A stretch of DNA of 64,000 nucleotides from Pseudoxanthomonas sp. 3HH-4 (GCF_006716465.1 NZ_VFPB01000003.1:294426-358425), one strand, 5' to 3'; counted from the first letter of the stretch, positions 9,554 to 18,982 are shown. The notes: generated by a model from the letters alone, not told the origin. Made by a program: numbers and translations.

Positions 9554-10556
9554 CGCACAGGAACCGGCACTCAACGGCGTGCAGCGCGCGGCCGTGCTGC
9601 TGCTCTCCCTCGGCGAGGAAGATGCCGCCGAAGTGCTCAAGCACATGAACGCCAAGGAGGTGCAGAAGCTCGGCATCGCCATGGCCACCATTTCCGGCGT
9701 CAGCCGCGAGCAGGTGATGCAGGTCATGGCCACGTTCGGCGAATCGCTGGACAAGCAGACCTCGCTGGGCATGGGCGCCGACGACTACGTGCGCAAGGTA
9801 CTGGTGCAGGCACTGGGCGAAGACAAGGCCGGCAGCCTGATCGACCGCATCCTGCTGGGCCGCAACACCACCGGCCTGGACACACTGAAGTGGATGGACC
9901 CGCGCGCGATCTCCGATCTGGTGCGCAACGAACATCCGCAGATCATCGCCATCGTACTGGCCCACCTGGACAGCGATCAGGCCGCCGACACCCTCAAGCT
10001 GCTGCCCGAGCGCACCCGCACCGACGTGCTGCTGCGCATCGCCACGCTGGACGGCATCCCGCCGAATGCGCTGAACGAACTCAACGAGATCATGGAGCGC
10101 CAGTTCGCCGGCAACCAGAACCTCAAGGCCTCCAGCATCGGCGGGGTCAAGGTCGCGGCGAACATCCTCAATTTCATGGACTCCGGCCAGGACCAGCTCA
10201 TCCTCGGCAACATCACCCAGGTCGACGCCGACCTGGGTGCACGCATCCAGGATCTGATGTTCGTGTTCGACAACCTGGCCGACCTGGGCGACCGCGAACT
10301 GCAGGCGCTCCTGCGCGAAGTGCCGAACGACCGCCTGGGCCTGGCGCTGCGCGGCGCCGATGCCAAGGTGAAGGAAAAGATCACCCGCAACATGTCCCAG
10401 CGCGCCGCGCAGATCCTGGTCGAAGACATGGAGGCCCGTGGCCCCGTGCGCCTGTCCGACGTGGAAGGCGCGCAGAAGGAAATCCTCGCCATCGTGCGCC
10501 GCCTGGCTGACCAGGGCGTGATCTCGCTGATGGCCGGCGCCGAGGAAATGGTATGA
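9546..10556 (+). CDS. fliG: flagellar motor switch protein FliG
   Basis: FliG is the C-ring component that contacts the stator and generates torque. The 336-aa protein shows the N-terminal FliF-binding helices (QRAAVLLLSLGEEDAAEVLKHM), the EHPQIIAIVLAHL middle motif and the C-terminal charged torque helix (SQRAAQILVEDMEARGPVRLSDVEGAQKEIL). A GTG directly upstream at 9543 could also serve as start. It overlaps the fliF end by 8 bases and the fliH start by 4, an unbroken operon. Confidence 0.95.
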   Translation: MNNAQEPALNGVQRAAVLLLSLGEEDAAEVLKHMNAKEVQKLGIAMATISGVSREQVMQVMATFGESLDKQTSLGMGADDYVRKVLVQALGEDKAGSLIDRILLGRNTTGLDTLKWMDPRAISDLVRNEHPQIIAIVLAHLDSDQAADTLKLLPERTRTDVLLRIATLDGIPPNALNELNEIMERQFAGNQNLKASSIGGVKVAANILNFMDSGQDQLILGNITQVDADLGARIQDLMFVFDNLADLGDRELQALLREVPNDRLGLALRGADAKVKEKITRNMSQRAAQILVEDMEARGPVRLSDVEGAQKEILAIVRRLADQGVISLMAGAEEMV

Positions 10557-11170
10557 GCGCGGCGTCGCCGTTGCGCTGGATGCCGGCGCCGCTCGATGTC
10601 GTCGTCGCGGCATCCGCCCCCGAACCGGAAGCACCGCCGCTGGTACCGCCGACGATCGAAGAGATCCAGGCCATCCAGGATGCCGCATACCGCGAAGGCC
10701 TCGAACGCGGGTTGGCCGAAGGCCATGCCGAAGGCTTCGCGACCGGCCAGACCGAAGTCCGCCGGTTGGCCGCACAGATGGAGGGCATCCTCGACAACTT
10801 CTCGCGTCCGCTGGATCGACTCGAGAATGAAGTCGTCGGCGCCCTGTCCGAACTCGCCGTGCGCATTGCCGGCGCACTGGTGGGACGCGCCTATCAGACC
10901 GACCCGGTCCTGCTGCAGGAACTGGCGACCAGTGCACTGGATGCTGTCGGCGGCGCACAGCGCGAAGTCGAACTGCGCCTGCATCCCGACGATATCGCGG
11001 CCCTCACTCCCGTGCTGGCCATGGCCCCGGGTACGCGACTGACCGCGGACACCTCGCTCAGCCGCGGCGACCTGCGCGTGCACGCCGAAAGCGTCCGCAT
11101 CGACGGCACCCTTGAAGCCCGCCTGCGCGGCGCGCTGGAAACCGTGCTCAACCGGAGCACGCGCGCATGA
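10553..11170 (+). CDS. fliH: flagellar assembly protein FliH
   Basis: FliH is the stalk-like regulator of the export ATPase FliI and links it to the C-ring. The 205-aa protein has a Pro-rich N-terminus, then a run of GxxxG-type repeats (GLERGLAEGHAEGFATG, residues about 46-62) that is the hallmark of FliH. A coiled region and the C-terminal FliI-binding domain follow (ELRLHPDDIAAL, GDLRVHAESVRIDGTLEAR). It is translationally coupled at both ends by 4-base overlaps. Confidence 0.9.
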   Translation: MSAASPLRWMPAPLDVVVAASAPEPEAPPLVPPTIEEIQAIQDAAYREGLERGLAEGHAEGFATGQTEVRRLAAQMEGILDNFSRPLDRLENEVVGALSELAVRIAGALVGRAYQTDPVLLQELATSALDAVGGAQREVELRLHPDDIAALTPVLAMAPGTRLTADTSLSRGDLRVHAESVRIDGTLEARLRGALETVLNRSTRA

Positions 11171-12564
11171 GCGCCCAACCGCTGGAATGGCTGACCGCAC
11201 GCGACCTGCGCCTGTCTGCGCGCCTGTCGCAGATCAATCCCGAACTCGGCGGCCGCGGCCTGATCCGCGAGGGCATCCTGCGCCGTGCCGTCGGCCTCAC
11301 CCTGGAAGCCATCGGCTGCGAAGCACCGATGGGAGCCACCTGCAAGGTGGAAGTCGTCGATGGCGGCTGGGTGGATGCCGAAGTCGTCGGCTTCTCGGGC
11401 GAACGCACCTACCTGATGCCCAGCGCCGAACTGCACGGCCTGCTGCCGAATGCGCGCGTGGTGCCTTCGCGCCGCCGCGGCGGCGTGGAGGTCGGCGAAG
11501 GGCTGCTGGGGCGCGTGATCGACAGCGACGGCGTTCCGCTGGACGGTCGTGGCCCGATCCGCGCGGAAGGCAGCGTCAGCCTCGCGGGCGTGACGATCAA
11601 CCCGCTGTCGCGCGAACCGATCACCCAACCCCTCGATGTCGGCGTGCGCGCGATCAACGCGCTGTTGCCCATCGGCCGTGGCCAGCGCGTGGGCCTGTTC
11701 GCCGGTTCCGGCGTCGGCAAGTCCACGCTGCTGGGCATGATGACCCGCTATACCGCCGCCGACGTGATCGTCGTCGGCCTGATCGGCGAACGCGGCCGTG
11801 AAGTGCGCGACTTCGTGGAAAGCACGCTCGGCCCGGTAGGCCTGGCGCGCGCTGTGGTCGTCGCAAGCCCGGCCGACCGGCCGCCGCTGGCCCGCCTGCA
11901 GGGTGCGTATCGCGCCACCGCCATCGCCGAGTGGTTCCGCGACCAGGGCCTCAACGTGCTGCTGCTGATGGATTCACTGACCCGCTTCGCCCAGGCGCAG
12001 CGCGAGATCGGCCTGTCGGTGGGCGAGCCGCCCACCACGCGCGGCTATCCGCCGTCGGTGTTCGCGCGCCTGCCCGCGCTGGTGGAGCGTGCCGGCAATG
12101 GTGCGAAAGGACGCGGTTCCATCACCGCGTTCTACACCGTGCTGACCGAAGGCGACGATCCGCAGGATCCGATCGCCGATGCCGCGCGCGCCATCCTCGA
12201 CGGCCACATCCTGCTCTCCCGCCGCGTGGCCGACAGCGGCCTGTATCCGGCCATCGACGTGGAATCATCGGTCAGCCGCGTGGTCACCGAGATCGCCGAC
12301 GAAACCTGGCGCGACCGCATCCGCAAACTCAAGCGCCTGCTGTCCGCCTACAACAGCAACCGCGACCTGATCGCCATCGGCGCCTACCAGCGCGGCAACG
12401 ATCCCACCGTGGACGAAGCGCTGGAACGCTGGCCGGAGATCGTCGAATTCCTGGGCCAGGACGTGGCGCGCGCAGCCGACTTGCCCAGCAGCCGTGCCGC
12501 CCTCGAATCGCTGGTCCAACGCAACGTCGCTGCCGGCATCCCCACGCCGCGCAGCCCGCAGTAA
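11167..12564 (+). CDS. fliI: flagellum-specific ATP synthase FliI
   Basis: FliI is the hexameric ATPase of the flagellar type III export apparatus, related to the F1 beta subunit. The 465-aa protein has the P-loop GLFAGSGVGKSTLL (from about residue 177) and the Walker B strand LNVLLLMDSLTRFAQAQREI. The signature PSVFARLPALVERAG and the C-terminal RLLSAYNSNRDLIAIGAYQRG region are also present. Length and motifs are standard. It starts in the last codons of fliH and is followed by fliJ 18 bases on. Confidence 0.95.
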   Translation: MSAQPLEWLTARDLRLSARLSQINPELGGRGLIREGILRRAVGLTLEAIGCEAPMGATCKVEVVDGGWVDAEVVGFSGERTYLMPSAELHGLLPNARVVPSRRRGGVEVGEGLLGRVIDSDGVPLDGRGPIRAEGSVSLAGVTINPLSREPITQPLDVGVRAINALLPIGRGQRVGLFAGSGVGKSTLLGMMTRYTAADVIVVGLIGERGREVRDFVESTLGPVGLARAVVVASPADRPPLARLQGAYRATAIAEWFRDQGLNVLLLMDSLTRFAQAQREIGLSVGEPPTTRGYPPSVFARLPALVERAGNGAKGRGSITAFYTVLTEGDDPQDPIADAARAILDGHILLSRRVADSGLYPAIDVESSVSRVVTEIADETWRDRIRKLKRLLSAYNSNRDLIAIGAYQRGNDPTVDEALERWPEIVEFLGQDVARAADLPSSRAALESLVQRNVAAGIPTPRSPQ

Positions 12565-12582
12565 CGCCAAGGAATCCCCGCC

Positions 12583-13035
12583 ATGATGCAGTCCCGCCGA
12601 ATCGATCCGCTGTTGCGCCGCGCGCAGGAACACGAGGATTCCGTTGCCCGCGACCTGGCCGAGCGCCAGAGCACGCTGGCGCAGCACGAGTCGCGCCTGG
12701 AGGAACTGCGGCAGTACGCCGAGGAGTACGCCAACAGCCAGATGGCCGCCACCAGCCCGGCGCAGCTGGCCAATCGCCGTGCCTTCCTGGAACGCATCGA
12801 CCAGGCGCTGGCGCAGCAACTGCAGAACGTCGACCGCAGCCGCAGCAGCGTGGACATCGAACGCGACCGCCTGTTGCTGGCCAGCCGCGACAAGCAGGTG
12901 CTCGAACAGCTCGCCGCCAGCTACCGGGCCCAGGAACGACAGGTGGTGGAACGGCGCGACCAGCGCGAGATGGATGACCTGGGTGCGCGCCGGGCGCGAC
13001 TGGCCGCCACCGCGCAGGAAAGCGAGGAAGCCTGA
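12583..13035 (+). CDS. fliJ: flagellar export protein FliJ
   Basis: FliJ is the coiled-coil stalk that inserts into the FliI hexamer and couples it to FlhA. The 150-aa product is highly charged and predicted to be one long antiparallel coiled coil, rich in Glu, Arg and Gln (ERDRLLLASRDKQVLEQL, ERRDQREMDDLGARRA). Position between fliI and fliK and the overlap of its TGA with the fliK ATG support the call. Confidence 0.9.
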   Translation: MMQSRRIDPLLRRAQEHEDSVARDLAERQSTLAQHESRLEELRQYAEEYANSQMAATSPAQLANRRAFLERIDQALAQQLQNVDRSRSSVDIERDRLLLASRDKQVLEQLAASYRAQERQVVERRDQREMDDLGARRARLAATAQESEEA

Positions 13036-14303
13036 TGCCATCCCCGATGGCTTCGCTGCCTTCTGCTGGCAAGACGGTGTCGCCCGCCACGGTGGGTGGC
13101 GTCGCGCAGACGCGGGAAGGCGCATCGGAGCCGGCGAAGCCCAGCTTCGACGAGATGGTGCGTCGCCCGGCAATGCGTGAAGACGCTCCCGCGCTAAAGC
13201 CCGCGCCCCGGCGCGACGAGGGGCAGGAGACCGCCCTGCCCCCTGCGCACACCGCCAAGCGCAGTCCCGACAAGGCGGCGCACGCAACGGACGATCAGGA
13301 CACCCGGGAGACTCCCGTCTCAACGCTCATGCTGCCGGATCTTCCGGTACCGACACGCGTCGCTCTGCCGTCCGATCCTGGCGTCGCTATGGTGCCGACC
13401 GATCCGCTGGGCAATCCGCTGTTGGGCGACCCACTGCTCGGCGGCGCCCTGCCTGCGGAGGCGCCCTCCTCACCCGATGCCCCGTCGGCCGGCAGTCGCG
13501 TCCTTTTGCCGACCTCGCCGGCCAGCACCTTGCCGGCCCAGGCCAACGCAGGAGTCGACAACCCGGGCGTCCCCGACCTCCAGAATGCCGCAACCGCCAC
13601 CGCAACCACCGCTGACGCGACCGCGACAGCGTTGCCCACGGCGACCGCCACGATGGACAACCTGGCCAAGGCGCCGCTGCAGAACCTGCTCTCCTTCACT
13701 GCCCACCTGGCCACCGGCCAGGCCGGCGCCGCGATACCGGAGGTGATCAACCTCGGCCGCGACATCATCGATGCCCTGCGCAACGACGACGCGGAGACCA
13801 CCACTTCGCCCACCGGCACGCTCCTCGCCGGCGTCGGCGCGTCGAACGCCCCGCTCGGCCTGGCGCGCACGGAGACCGTCAATGCGATGGAAGCACCGAG
13901 CGCCGACCTGCATGGCGGCCACTTCGACGAGGACGTCGCCGATGCGGTGCGCTGGATGGCCGACCAGAAGATCGGCCATGCGCACATCAAGGTGACCCCG
14001 AACGACCTGGGCACCGTGGAGATCCGCCTGCGACTGGAAGGCGACCGCGTGCACGCCGACTTCTCCAGCGCCCAGGCGGACGTCAGGCAGGCGCTGGAAA
14101 ACAGCCTGCCCAAGCTGCGCGACATGCTGGGCCAACACGGCTTCCAACTGGCCCACGCCGATGTCGGCCAGCAGCATGCTCCGCCGTCGCAGGGCGGCAC
14201 TGCGCCGCACGGTGAAGGCGCCGCAGACACCAGCGACGCCGGCCCCGAGACACCACGTACCGTCCGCATGACGGCGCGGGGACTGGTGGACGCCTACGCC
14301 TGA
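13035..14303 (+). CDS. fliK: flagellar hook-length control protein FliK
   Basis: FliK measures hook length and switches export specificity through FlhB. The 422-aa protein has a long, low-complexity Pro/Ala/Thr-rich N-terminal ruler (roughly residues 1-290). A conserved C-terminal Flg_hook domain follows (VKVTPNDLGTVEI-type segment, then HADFSSAQADVRQALENSLPKLRDML and GFQLAHADV). It closes the fliE-K operon; an inverted REP pair follows. Confidence 0.92.
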   Translation: MPSPMASLPSAGKTVSPATVGGVAQTREGASEPAKPSFDEMVRRPAMREDAPALKPAPRRDEGQETALPPAHTAKRSPDKAAHATDDQDTRETPVSTLMLPDLPVPTRVALPSDPGVAMVPTDPLGNPLLGDPLLGGALPAEAPSSPDAPSAGSRVLLPTSPASTLPAQANAGVDNPGVPDLQNAATATATTADATATALPTATATMDNLAKAPLQNLLSFTAHLATGQAGAAIPEVINLGRDIIDALRNDDAETTTSPTGTLLAGVGASNAPLGLARTETVNAMEAPSADLHGGHFDEDVADAVRWMADQKIGHAHIKVTPNDLGTVEIRLRLEGDRVHADFSSAQADVRQALENSLPKLRDMLGQHGFQLAHADVGQQHAPPSQGGTAPHGEGAADTSDAGPETPRTVRMTARGLVDAYA

Positions 14304-14317
14304 CGGGTCGCTGTTCC

Positions 14318-14445
14318 TGTAGGAGCGACGTGAGTCGCGACCGCGGAAATTCGGCGCCATGGGCTCCGGCCTACGCGGCCATCCTTGCGCGCACACCGTT
14401 TCTGGACCGCCATGACGTGCGGTCGCGACTCACGTCGCTCCTACA
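14318..14445. repeat. REP-type inverted pair (GTAG-headed palindrome)
   Basis: Two perfect 27-bp arms in opposite orientation (14318-14344 and 14419-14445) flank a 74-bp spacer. Each arm begins TGTAGGAGCGAC and contains the small stem GCGAC-GTGA-GTCGC. The GTAG head and short internal stem are typical of RAYT-associated REPs in Stenotrophomonas-like bacteria. It lies between the fliK stop and the fliL promoter and may terminate the first operon. A related cluster is at 38100-38284. Confidence 0.8.
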
Positions 14446-14489
14446 GAAGGCATCCCCGTCAAAACCCCGTCGGGCTCTCCTGCCCATCA

Positions 14490-14505
14490 CGGCACGCCAC
14501 TTGCA
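14490..14505 (+). promoter_or_regulatory. sigma-54 promoter of the fliL operon
   Basis: CGGCACGCCACTTGCA matches the sigma-54 consensus at every fixed base except the first, 34 bases before the fliL start. Confidence 0.8.
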
Positions 14506-14539
14506 TCCCCTGGACTGACCCCTCAGGAGATCCACCGCC

Positions 14540-15067
14540 GTGGCAGCCGCCGACAAGAACGCAAGCAAATCCAAGGCCGACAAGGGCGACAAGCCCAAGG
14601 GCGGCAAGTCGCTGCTGACCATCGGGCTGGTGGCACTGGTCGCGGCCGGCGCCGCTGGCGGTGGTGCGTGGTACTTCGCCAGCCATGCCGGCGCGGAAGT
14701 GAAAGCCGATGCCCCCAAGGCCAAGAGTCCCGGCGAGGTTCCCGCGCCCGCCCAGTACTTCGCGCTGGAGCCGCCGTTCGTGGTCAACCTTGTCGGCGAA
14801 ACGGGCGGCGCACGCTACCTGCAGGTCGAGGTGCAGCTGATGACCCGCGACCCCGAATCGCTCAAGGCCATCGAACTGCATGCGCCCGCCATCCGCGCGC
14901 GCCTGCTGATGCTGTTCGCGCAGCAGGATGCCGCCGGCCTGATGAGCCGGGAAGGCAAGGAGCGACTCCAGAACAGCGCACTCTCGGAAGTGAAAGCGCT
15001 GCTGGTGGCCGAAACCGGCAAGCCCTCCGCAGACTCCCTGTTGTTCACCAGCTTCGTGATGCAGTGA
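14540..15067 (+). CDS. fliL: flagellar basal body-associated protein FliL
   Basis: FliL is a single-pass inner-membrane protein around the stator that supports motor output. The 175-aa product has a Lys-rich cytoplasmic start (residues 1-25), one membrane helix (LLTIGLVALVAAGAAGGGAW), then the periplasmic stomatin-like domain with YFALEPPFVVNL and YLQVEVQLMTRDP. The GTG start follows an AGGAGA ribosome site. It leads the fliLMNOPQR operon below a sigma-54 site. Confidence 0.93.
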   Translation: MAAADKNASKSKADKGDKPKGGKSLLTIGLVALVAAGAAGGGAWYFASHAGAEVKADAPKAKSPGEVPAPAQYFALEPPFVVNLVGETGGARYLQVEVQLMTRDPESLKAIELHAPAIRARLLMLFAQQDAAGLMSREGKERLQNSALSEVKALLVAETGKPSADSLLFTSFVMQ

Positions 15068-15082
15068 CGGAGCCGCGCCGCC

Positions 15083-16123
15083 ATGAACAGTGACCTGCTG
15101 TCGCAAGACGAGATCGACGCGCTGCTCAACGGCGTCGATACCGGCGCGATCGAGACCGAAGAACCGCCGGTCGATCCCACCATCGCGCGCACCTACGACT
15201 TCGCCAGCCAGGACCGCATCGTGCGCGGCCGGCTGCCGACGCTGGAGATGATCAACGAGCGTTTCGTGCGCACGTGGCGCATCGGTCTGTTCAATCTGCT
15301 GCGGCGCTCGGCCGAACTGTCGGTGCGCGGCATCGAAACCATCAAGTTCGGTGACTACCTGCACTCCCTGTACGTACCCACCAACCTCAACCTGATCAAG
15401 TTCAAGCCGCTGCGCGGCGTGGGCCTGATCGTGTTCGAACCGAAGCTGGTGTTCACCATGGTGGACAACTTCTTCGGCGGCGACGGTCGCTATCCGGCCA
15501 AGATCGAAGGCCGTGAGTTCACCGCCACCGAGATGCGGGTGATCCAGTTGCTGTTGAAGCAGACCTTCACCGACCTGGTCGATGCCTGGGCGCCGGTGAT
15601 GCCGGTGGACTTCGAGTACATCACCAGCGAGGTCAATCCGCACTTCGCCAACATCGTCAGTCCCCGCGAGTACGTGGTCGTGAGCCGCTTCCATGTGGAA
15701 CTCGATGGCGGCGGCGGCGACCTGCACGTGACGCTGCCGTATTCGATGCTGGAACCGATCCGCGAACTGCTCGACGCCGGCATCCAGTCCGACCGCGTAC
15801 ACGACGACGACAGCTTCCGCGTCACCCTGCACGAGCAGCTGCGCGGCGCCGAAGTCACCGTCTCCAGCGTACTGGCGGAGAAGCGCATCAACCTGCGCCA
15901 GCTGACCCGGTTGAAGGTGGGCGACATCCTGCCCATCGACCTGCCCAAGTCGGTGCCGGTGTGCGTCGAACAGGTGCCGGTATTCACCGGCGAGTTCGGC
16001 ATCTCCAACGGCAACAACGCGGTGAAGATCACCGCCAAGCACCCGCCGGGCAGCCATCACAAGCACGCCACGCCTCCCCGCCACGCCCTGACACCCGTCG
16101 CCTTCCAGGACGCCACACCATGA
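15083..16123 (+). CDS. fliM: flagellar motor switch protein FliM
   Basis: FliM is the C-ring protein that binds CheY-P and sets rotation direction. The 346-aa protein starts with the CheY-P-binding peptide LLSQDEIDALLNGV (residues 4-17). It continues with the CheC-like middle domain (LEMINERFVRTWRIGLFNLLRRSAEL and MVDNFFGGDGRYP) and ends with a SpoA domain. The ATGA overlap with fliN indicates coupled synthesis of the switch proteins. Confidence 0.95.
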   Translation: MNSDLLSQDEIDALLNGVDTGAIETEEPPVDPTIARTYDFASQDRIVRGRLPTLEMINERFVRTWRIGLFNLLRRSAELSVRGIETIKFGDYLHSLYVPTNLNLIKFKPLRGVGLIVFEPKLVFTMVDNFFGGDGRYPAKIEGREFTATEMRVIQLLLKQTFTDLVDAWAPVMPVDFEYITSEVNPHFANIVSPREYVVVSRFHVELDGGGGDLHVTLPYSMLEPIRELLDAGIQSDRVHDDDSFRVTLHEQLRGAEVTVSSVLAEKRINLRQLTRLKVGDILPIDLPKSVPVCVEQVPVFTGEFGISNGNNAVKITAKHPPGSHHKHATPPRHALTPVAFQDATP

Positions 16124-16464
16124 TTCCCGAGAACGAAGACACCCTCGCCGCCTTCGGCGACACCAGCGCGGATGCCCCCGTGCAGGACAACGACGGCGAC
16201 AACGACATGAGCCTGGACGTGATCCTCGACGTGCCGGTCACGCTGTCGCTGGAAGTCGGCCGCACCCGCATGCCGATTCGCAACCTGCTGCAGCTCAACC
16301 AGGGCTCGGTGGTGGAGCTGGAGCGCGGCGCCGGTGAACCCCTGGACGTGTTCGTCAACGGCACGCTTATCGCGCATGGCGAAGTCGTGGTGGTGAACGA
16401 CCGTTTCGGCGTGCGCCTGACCGACGTGGTCAGCCCCAGCGAACGCATCCGTCGCCTGCGCTGA
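16120..16464 (+). CDS. fliN: flagellar motor switch protein FliN
   Basis: FliN forms the base of the C-ring and docks the FliH-FliI complex. The 114-aa protein consists of a short acidic N-terminus and a SpoA domain with LDVPVTLSLEVGRTRMPIRNLLQLNQGSVVEL, GEPLDVFVNGTLIAHGEVV and FGVRLTDVVSPSERI (quoted as separate segments of the domain). ATG 16120, overlapping the fliM stop, is chosen over an upstream in-frame start at 15961, which would add non-homologous residues from within fliM. Confidence 0.95.
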   Translation: MIPENEDTLAAFGDTSADAPVQDNDGDNDMSLDVILDVPVTLSLEVGRTRMPIRNLLQLNQGSVVELERGAGEPLDVFVNGTLIAHGEVVVVNDRFGVRLTDVVSPSERIRRLR

Positions 16465-16468
16465 GCCG

Positions 16469-16867
16469 ATGTCCATGCACGCCTTCGCCCTGCTCGCCAC
16501 CGCTGCGGCACCCGTACAGAAGATCGGCCAGCACGCGCCGTCCACGCCCGGCATCGGCGGTGCGCTGGTCGGCCTGATCCTGGTGCTTGGCCTGATCCTG
16601 GGCATGGCCTGGCTGCTCAAGCGCATGCCGGGCGCCGGCCTGGGCATCCGGCCCAGCGAACAGCTTCGCGTGGTGTCCATGCTGTCAGTGGGCACCAAGG
16701 AGCGCGTGATGGTGATCGAGGTGGGCAAGCAGCAACTGCTGATCGGCGTCACCGCTGGCGGCATCACGGCCTTGCACACGCTGCCCGAACCCCTGGTCGT
16801 CGCGCCTGCGCCGACGATGCCGAATTTCGCCGAGTTGCTGGCCAAGCGCCTGCGCAGAGAGAGCTGA
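16469..16867 (+). CDS. fliO: flagellar biosynthetic protein FliO
   Basis: FliO is a small membrane protein that stabilises FliP during export-gate assembly. The 132-aa product has one strong membrane helix ([19 protein letters not shown], residues about 31-49). A cytoplasmic domain follows with [21 protein letters not shown] and [12 protein letters not shown], the usual FliO pattern. It sits between fliN and fliP with 4- and 1-base gaps. Confidence 0.92.
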   Translation: MSMHAFALLATAAAPVQKIGQHAPSTPGIGGALVGLILVLGLILGMAWLLKRMPGAGLGIRPSEQLRVVSMLSVGTKERVMVIEVGKQQLLIGVTAGGITALHTLPEPLVVAPAPTMPNFAELLAKRLRRES

Positions 16868-16868
16868 C

Positions 16869-17687
16869 ATGCGCCGTTTCGTTCTTTCCCTGATCTGCCT
16901 GCTGTGGCTGTGCGCACCGGTGCTGGCGCTGGCGCAGACGGCCCCCGCCGCCGCACCGGCGCAGAACCCCGCACCTGCGGCGACGCCCGCCGCGCCGACC
17001 GCACCGACCCTGCCTGCCCTGCCCAAGGTCAACGTGGGCCAGATCGGCGACAACACCGTCAGCCTGCCGTTGCAGACGCTGCTGCTGATGACGGCGATCA
17101 CGCTGATCCCGTCCGCGCTGCTGGCGATGACCGCGTTCACCCGCATCATCATCGTGCTCGGCCTGCTGCGGCAGGCGCTGGGAACCGGACAGACGCCGTC
17201 CAACCAGGTGCTGGTGGGGCTGGCGCTGTTCCTGACCATGCTGGTGATGATGCCGGTGGGCGAAAAGGCGTGGGCGCAGGGCATGGCGCCCTACCTCAAC
17301 GGCCAGATCGATTTCTCCACTGCGTGGACAATGACCACCGGGCCGCTGCGCGACTTCATGCTGGCGCAGGTACGCGAAACCGACCTGATGACCTTCGCCG
17401 GTCTTGCCGGTCACGGCAGCTATGCCAGCCCGGCGGACGTGCCGTTCCCGATCGTGGTGGCCTCGTTCATCACCAGCGAATTGAAGACCGCGTTCGAGAT
17501 CGGCTTCCTGATCTTCATTCCCTTCGTGATCATCGACCTGGTGGTCGCCAGCGTGCTGATGTCGATGGGCATGATGATGCTGTCGCCGATGCTGGTGTCC
17601 GCACCGTTCAAGATCCTGCTGTTCGTGCTGGTGGACGGCTGGGTATTGATCGTCGGCTCGCTGGCCGCCAGCTTCAACGGCGTCTGA
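16869..17687 (+). CDS. fliP: flagellar biosynthetic protein FliP
   Basis: FliP pentamers form the core of the export gate with FliQ and FliR. The 272-aa precursor has a cleavable signal peptide (residues about 1-24, ending ALAQ) and an Ala/Pro-rich linker. Four membrane helices carry the signatures [25 protein letters not shown] and [23 protein letters not shown]. Length and order are typical; fliQ follows after 10 bases. Confidence 0.95.
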   Translation: MRRFVLSLICLLWLCAPVLALAQTAPAAAPAQNPAPAATPAAPTAPTLPALPKVNVGQIGDNTVSLPLQTLLLMTAITLIPSALLAMTAFTRIIIVLGLLRQALGTGQTPSNQVLVGLALFLTMLVMMPVGEKAWAQGMAPYLNGQIDFSTAWTMTTGPLRDFMLAQVRETDLMTFAGLAGHGSYASPADVPFPIVVASFITSELKTAFEIGFLIFIPFVIIDLVVASVLMSMGMMMLSPMLVSAPFKILLFVLVDGWVLIVGSLAASFNGV

Positions 17688-17697
17688 GGAGCACGCG

Positions 17698-17967
17698 ATG
17701 AGTCCCGAACTTGCCCTTACCGAACTGCGTGACGGCCTGGAAATCGCCCTGTGGGTCGGTGGCCCGCTGTTGCTCGTGGTGCTGATCGTCGGCGTGGTGG
17801 TCGGCGTGATCCAGGCGGCGACACAACTCAATGAGCCCACCATCGCCTTCGTCGCCAAGGCGATCGCGCTGACTGCGGCGCTGTTCGCCACCGGCAGCTA
17901 CCTGCTCGGCGTGCTGGTCGAATACACGACCAGCCTGTTCCAGCGGTTGCCTCATCTGATCGGCTGA
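17698..17967 (+). CDS. fliQ: flagellar biosynthetic protein FliQ
   Basis: FliQ is a small two-helix export-gate subunit. The 89-aa protein shows both membrane hairpins, the pattern GPLLLVVLIVGVVVGVIQAATQLNE (two adjoining segments) and TIAFVAKAIAL, plus the C-terminal Leu/Val helix. The GGAGCACGCG leader contains a short ribosome site. It is placed between fliP and fliR as in all flagellar clusters. Confidence 0.95.
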   Translation: MSPELALTELRDGLEIALWVGGPLLLVVLIVGVVVGVIQAATQLNEPTIAFVAKAIALTAALFATGSYLLGVLVEYTTSLFQRLPHLIG

Positions 17968-17985
17968 CGACGCGGACGCGACGCG

Positions 17986-18777
17986 ATGGATCCCGCGACC
18001 CAGATGGTCATCGATGGCCAGCAGGCCTTCGGCATGGTCAACGCCATCCTGTGGACGATGCTGCGCACCGGCGCACTGCTGATGGCGGCACCGTTGATCG
18101 GCACGCGTGCGGTCTCGGTACGGGTGCGGGTCATCATCGCCGGCGCGCTGGCGATGGCGCTCGCACCGCTGCTTCCGGGCACGCCGGATCGGATCGCCTT
18201 CGACGCCAGCACCGTGCTCAACGTGGCGCGCGAACTTGCCGTCGGCGCGAGCATGGGCTTCATGCTGCGGCTGGCGTTCGAAGCCGGCGCGTTGGCGGGC
18301 GAACTGATCTCGCAGGGCACGGGCCTGGCCTTCGCCCAGATGTCCGATCCGCTGCGCGGCGTGAACTCCGGTGTCGTCGGCCAATGGTTCTACCTGGCAT
18401 TCGGCCTGCTGTTCTTCACCGCTAATGGCCACCTTGCCCTGGTGTCGCTGCTCGTGGACAGCTATCGCTCGCTGCCGATCGGCACCTCGCTGCCGGATGT
18501 GCAGCAGATGCTCGAAGTCGCGCCGATGCTGTTCAGCCACATCCTGCGTGCCGCGGTCGGGCTGGCGCTGCCGGTGATGGTGGCGATGCTTGCGGTGAAC
18601 CTAGCGTTCGGCGTGCTGGGTCGCGCCGCGCCGGCCCTCAATCCCATCCAGCTGGGCCTGCCCACGGCCCTGTTGCTGGGGTTGTTCCTGCTGGCGCTGC
18701 TGGCAGGCGAGCTGGGGCCGCCGGTACAACGCATCTTCGACCTTTCGTTTGATGCAGCGCGGCAAATCAGCGCGTAA
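17986..18777 (+). CDS. fliR: flagellar biosynthetic protein FliR
   Basis: FliR is the single-copy export-gate subunit that closes the FliP5-FliQ4 helix. The 263-aa protein has about six hydrophobic segments. Typical FliR motifs are LRTGALLMAAPLIGTRAVSVRVR, ELAVGASMGFMLRLAF and GLAFAQMSDPLRGVNSGVVGQW. It ends the operon. flhB, normally next, is displaced by about 9.6 kb of other genes. Confidence 0.95.
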   Translation: MDPATQMVIDGQQAFGMVNAILWTMLRTGALLMAAPLIGTRAVSVRVRVIIAGALAMALAPLLPGTPDRIAFDASTVLNVARELAVGASMGFMLRLAFEAGALAGELISQGTGLAFAQMSDPLRGVNSGVVGQWFYLAFGLLFFTANGHLALVSLLVDSYRSLPIGTSLPDVQQMLEVAPMLFSHILRAAVGLALPVMVAMLAVNLAFGVLGRAAPALNPIQLGLPTALLLGLFLLALLAGELGPPVQRIFDLSFDAARQISA

Positions 18778-18840
18778 CGAAACTGCGGTTATTCTCTTCG
18801 GAGCACCCGGCGCCTGCCGTTCAGGCCCCGGCGTGCGGGT

Positions 18841-18855
18841 TTCACACGATGTGTG
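18841..18855. promoter_or_regulatory. dyad-like site TTCACACGATGTGTG upstream of the TetR gene
   Basis: 13 of 15 bases match the perfect dyad at 4026-4040 before rpoN2. It is about 130 bases before the TetR-type start and is possibly an operator for the same regulator. Confidence 0.3.
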
Positions 18856-18982
18856 CGCCCCCTGTTCCACTAAATGCATGAATCTGTGCAGAATGGGGCT
18901 GAGGGAGGCGCCACATACGCCAGCGCACGGTCTGGACCCAGGTCCAGGCCGACGCAGGAGAGTTTCCCCCGCGAACCGGAGA

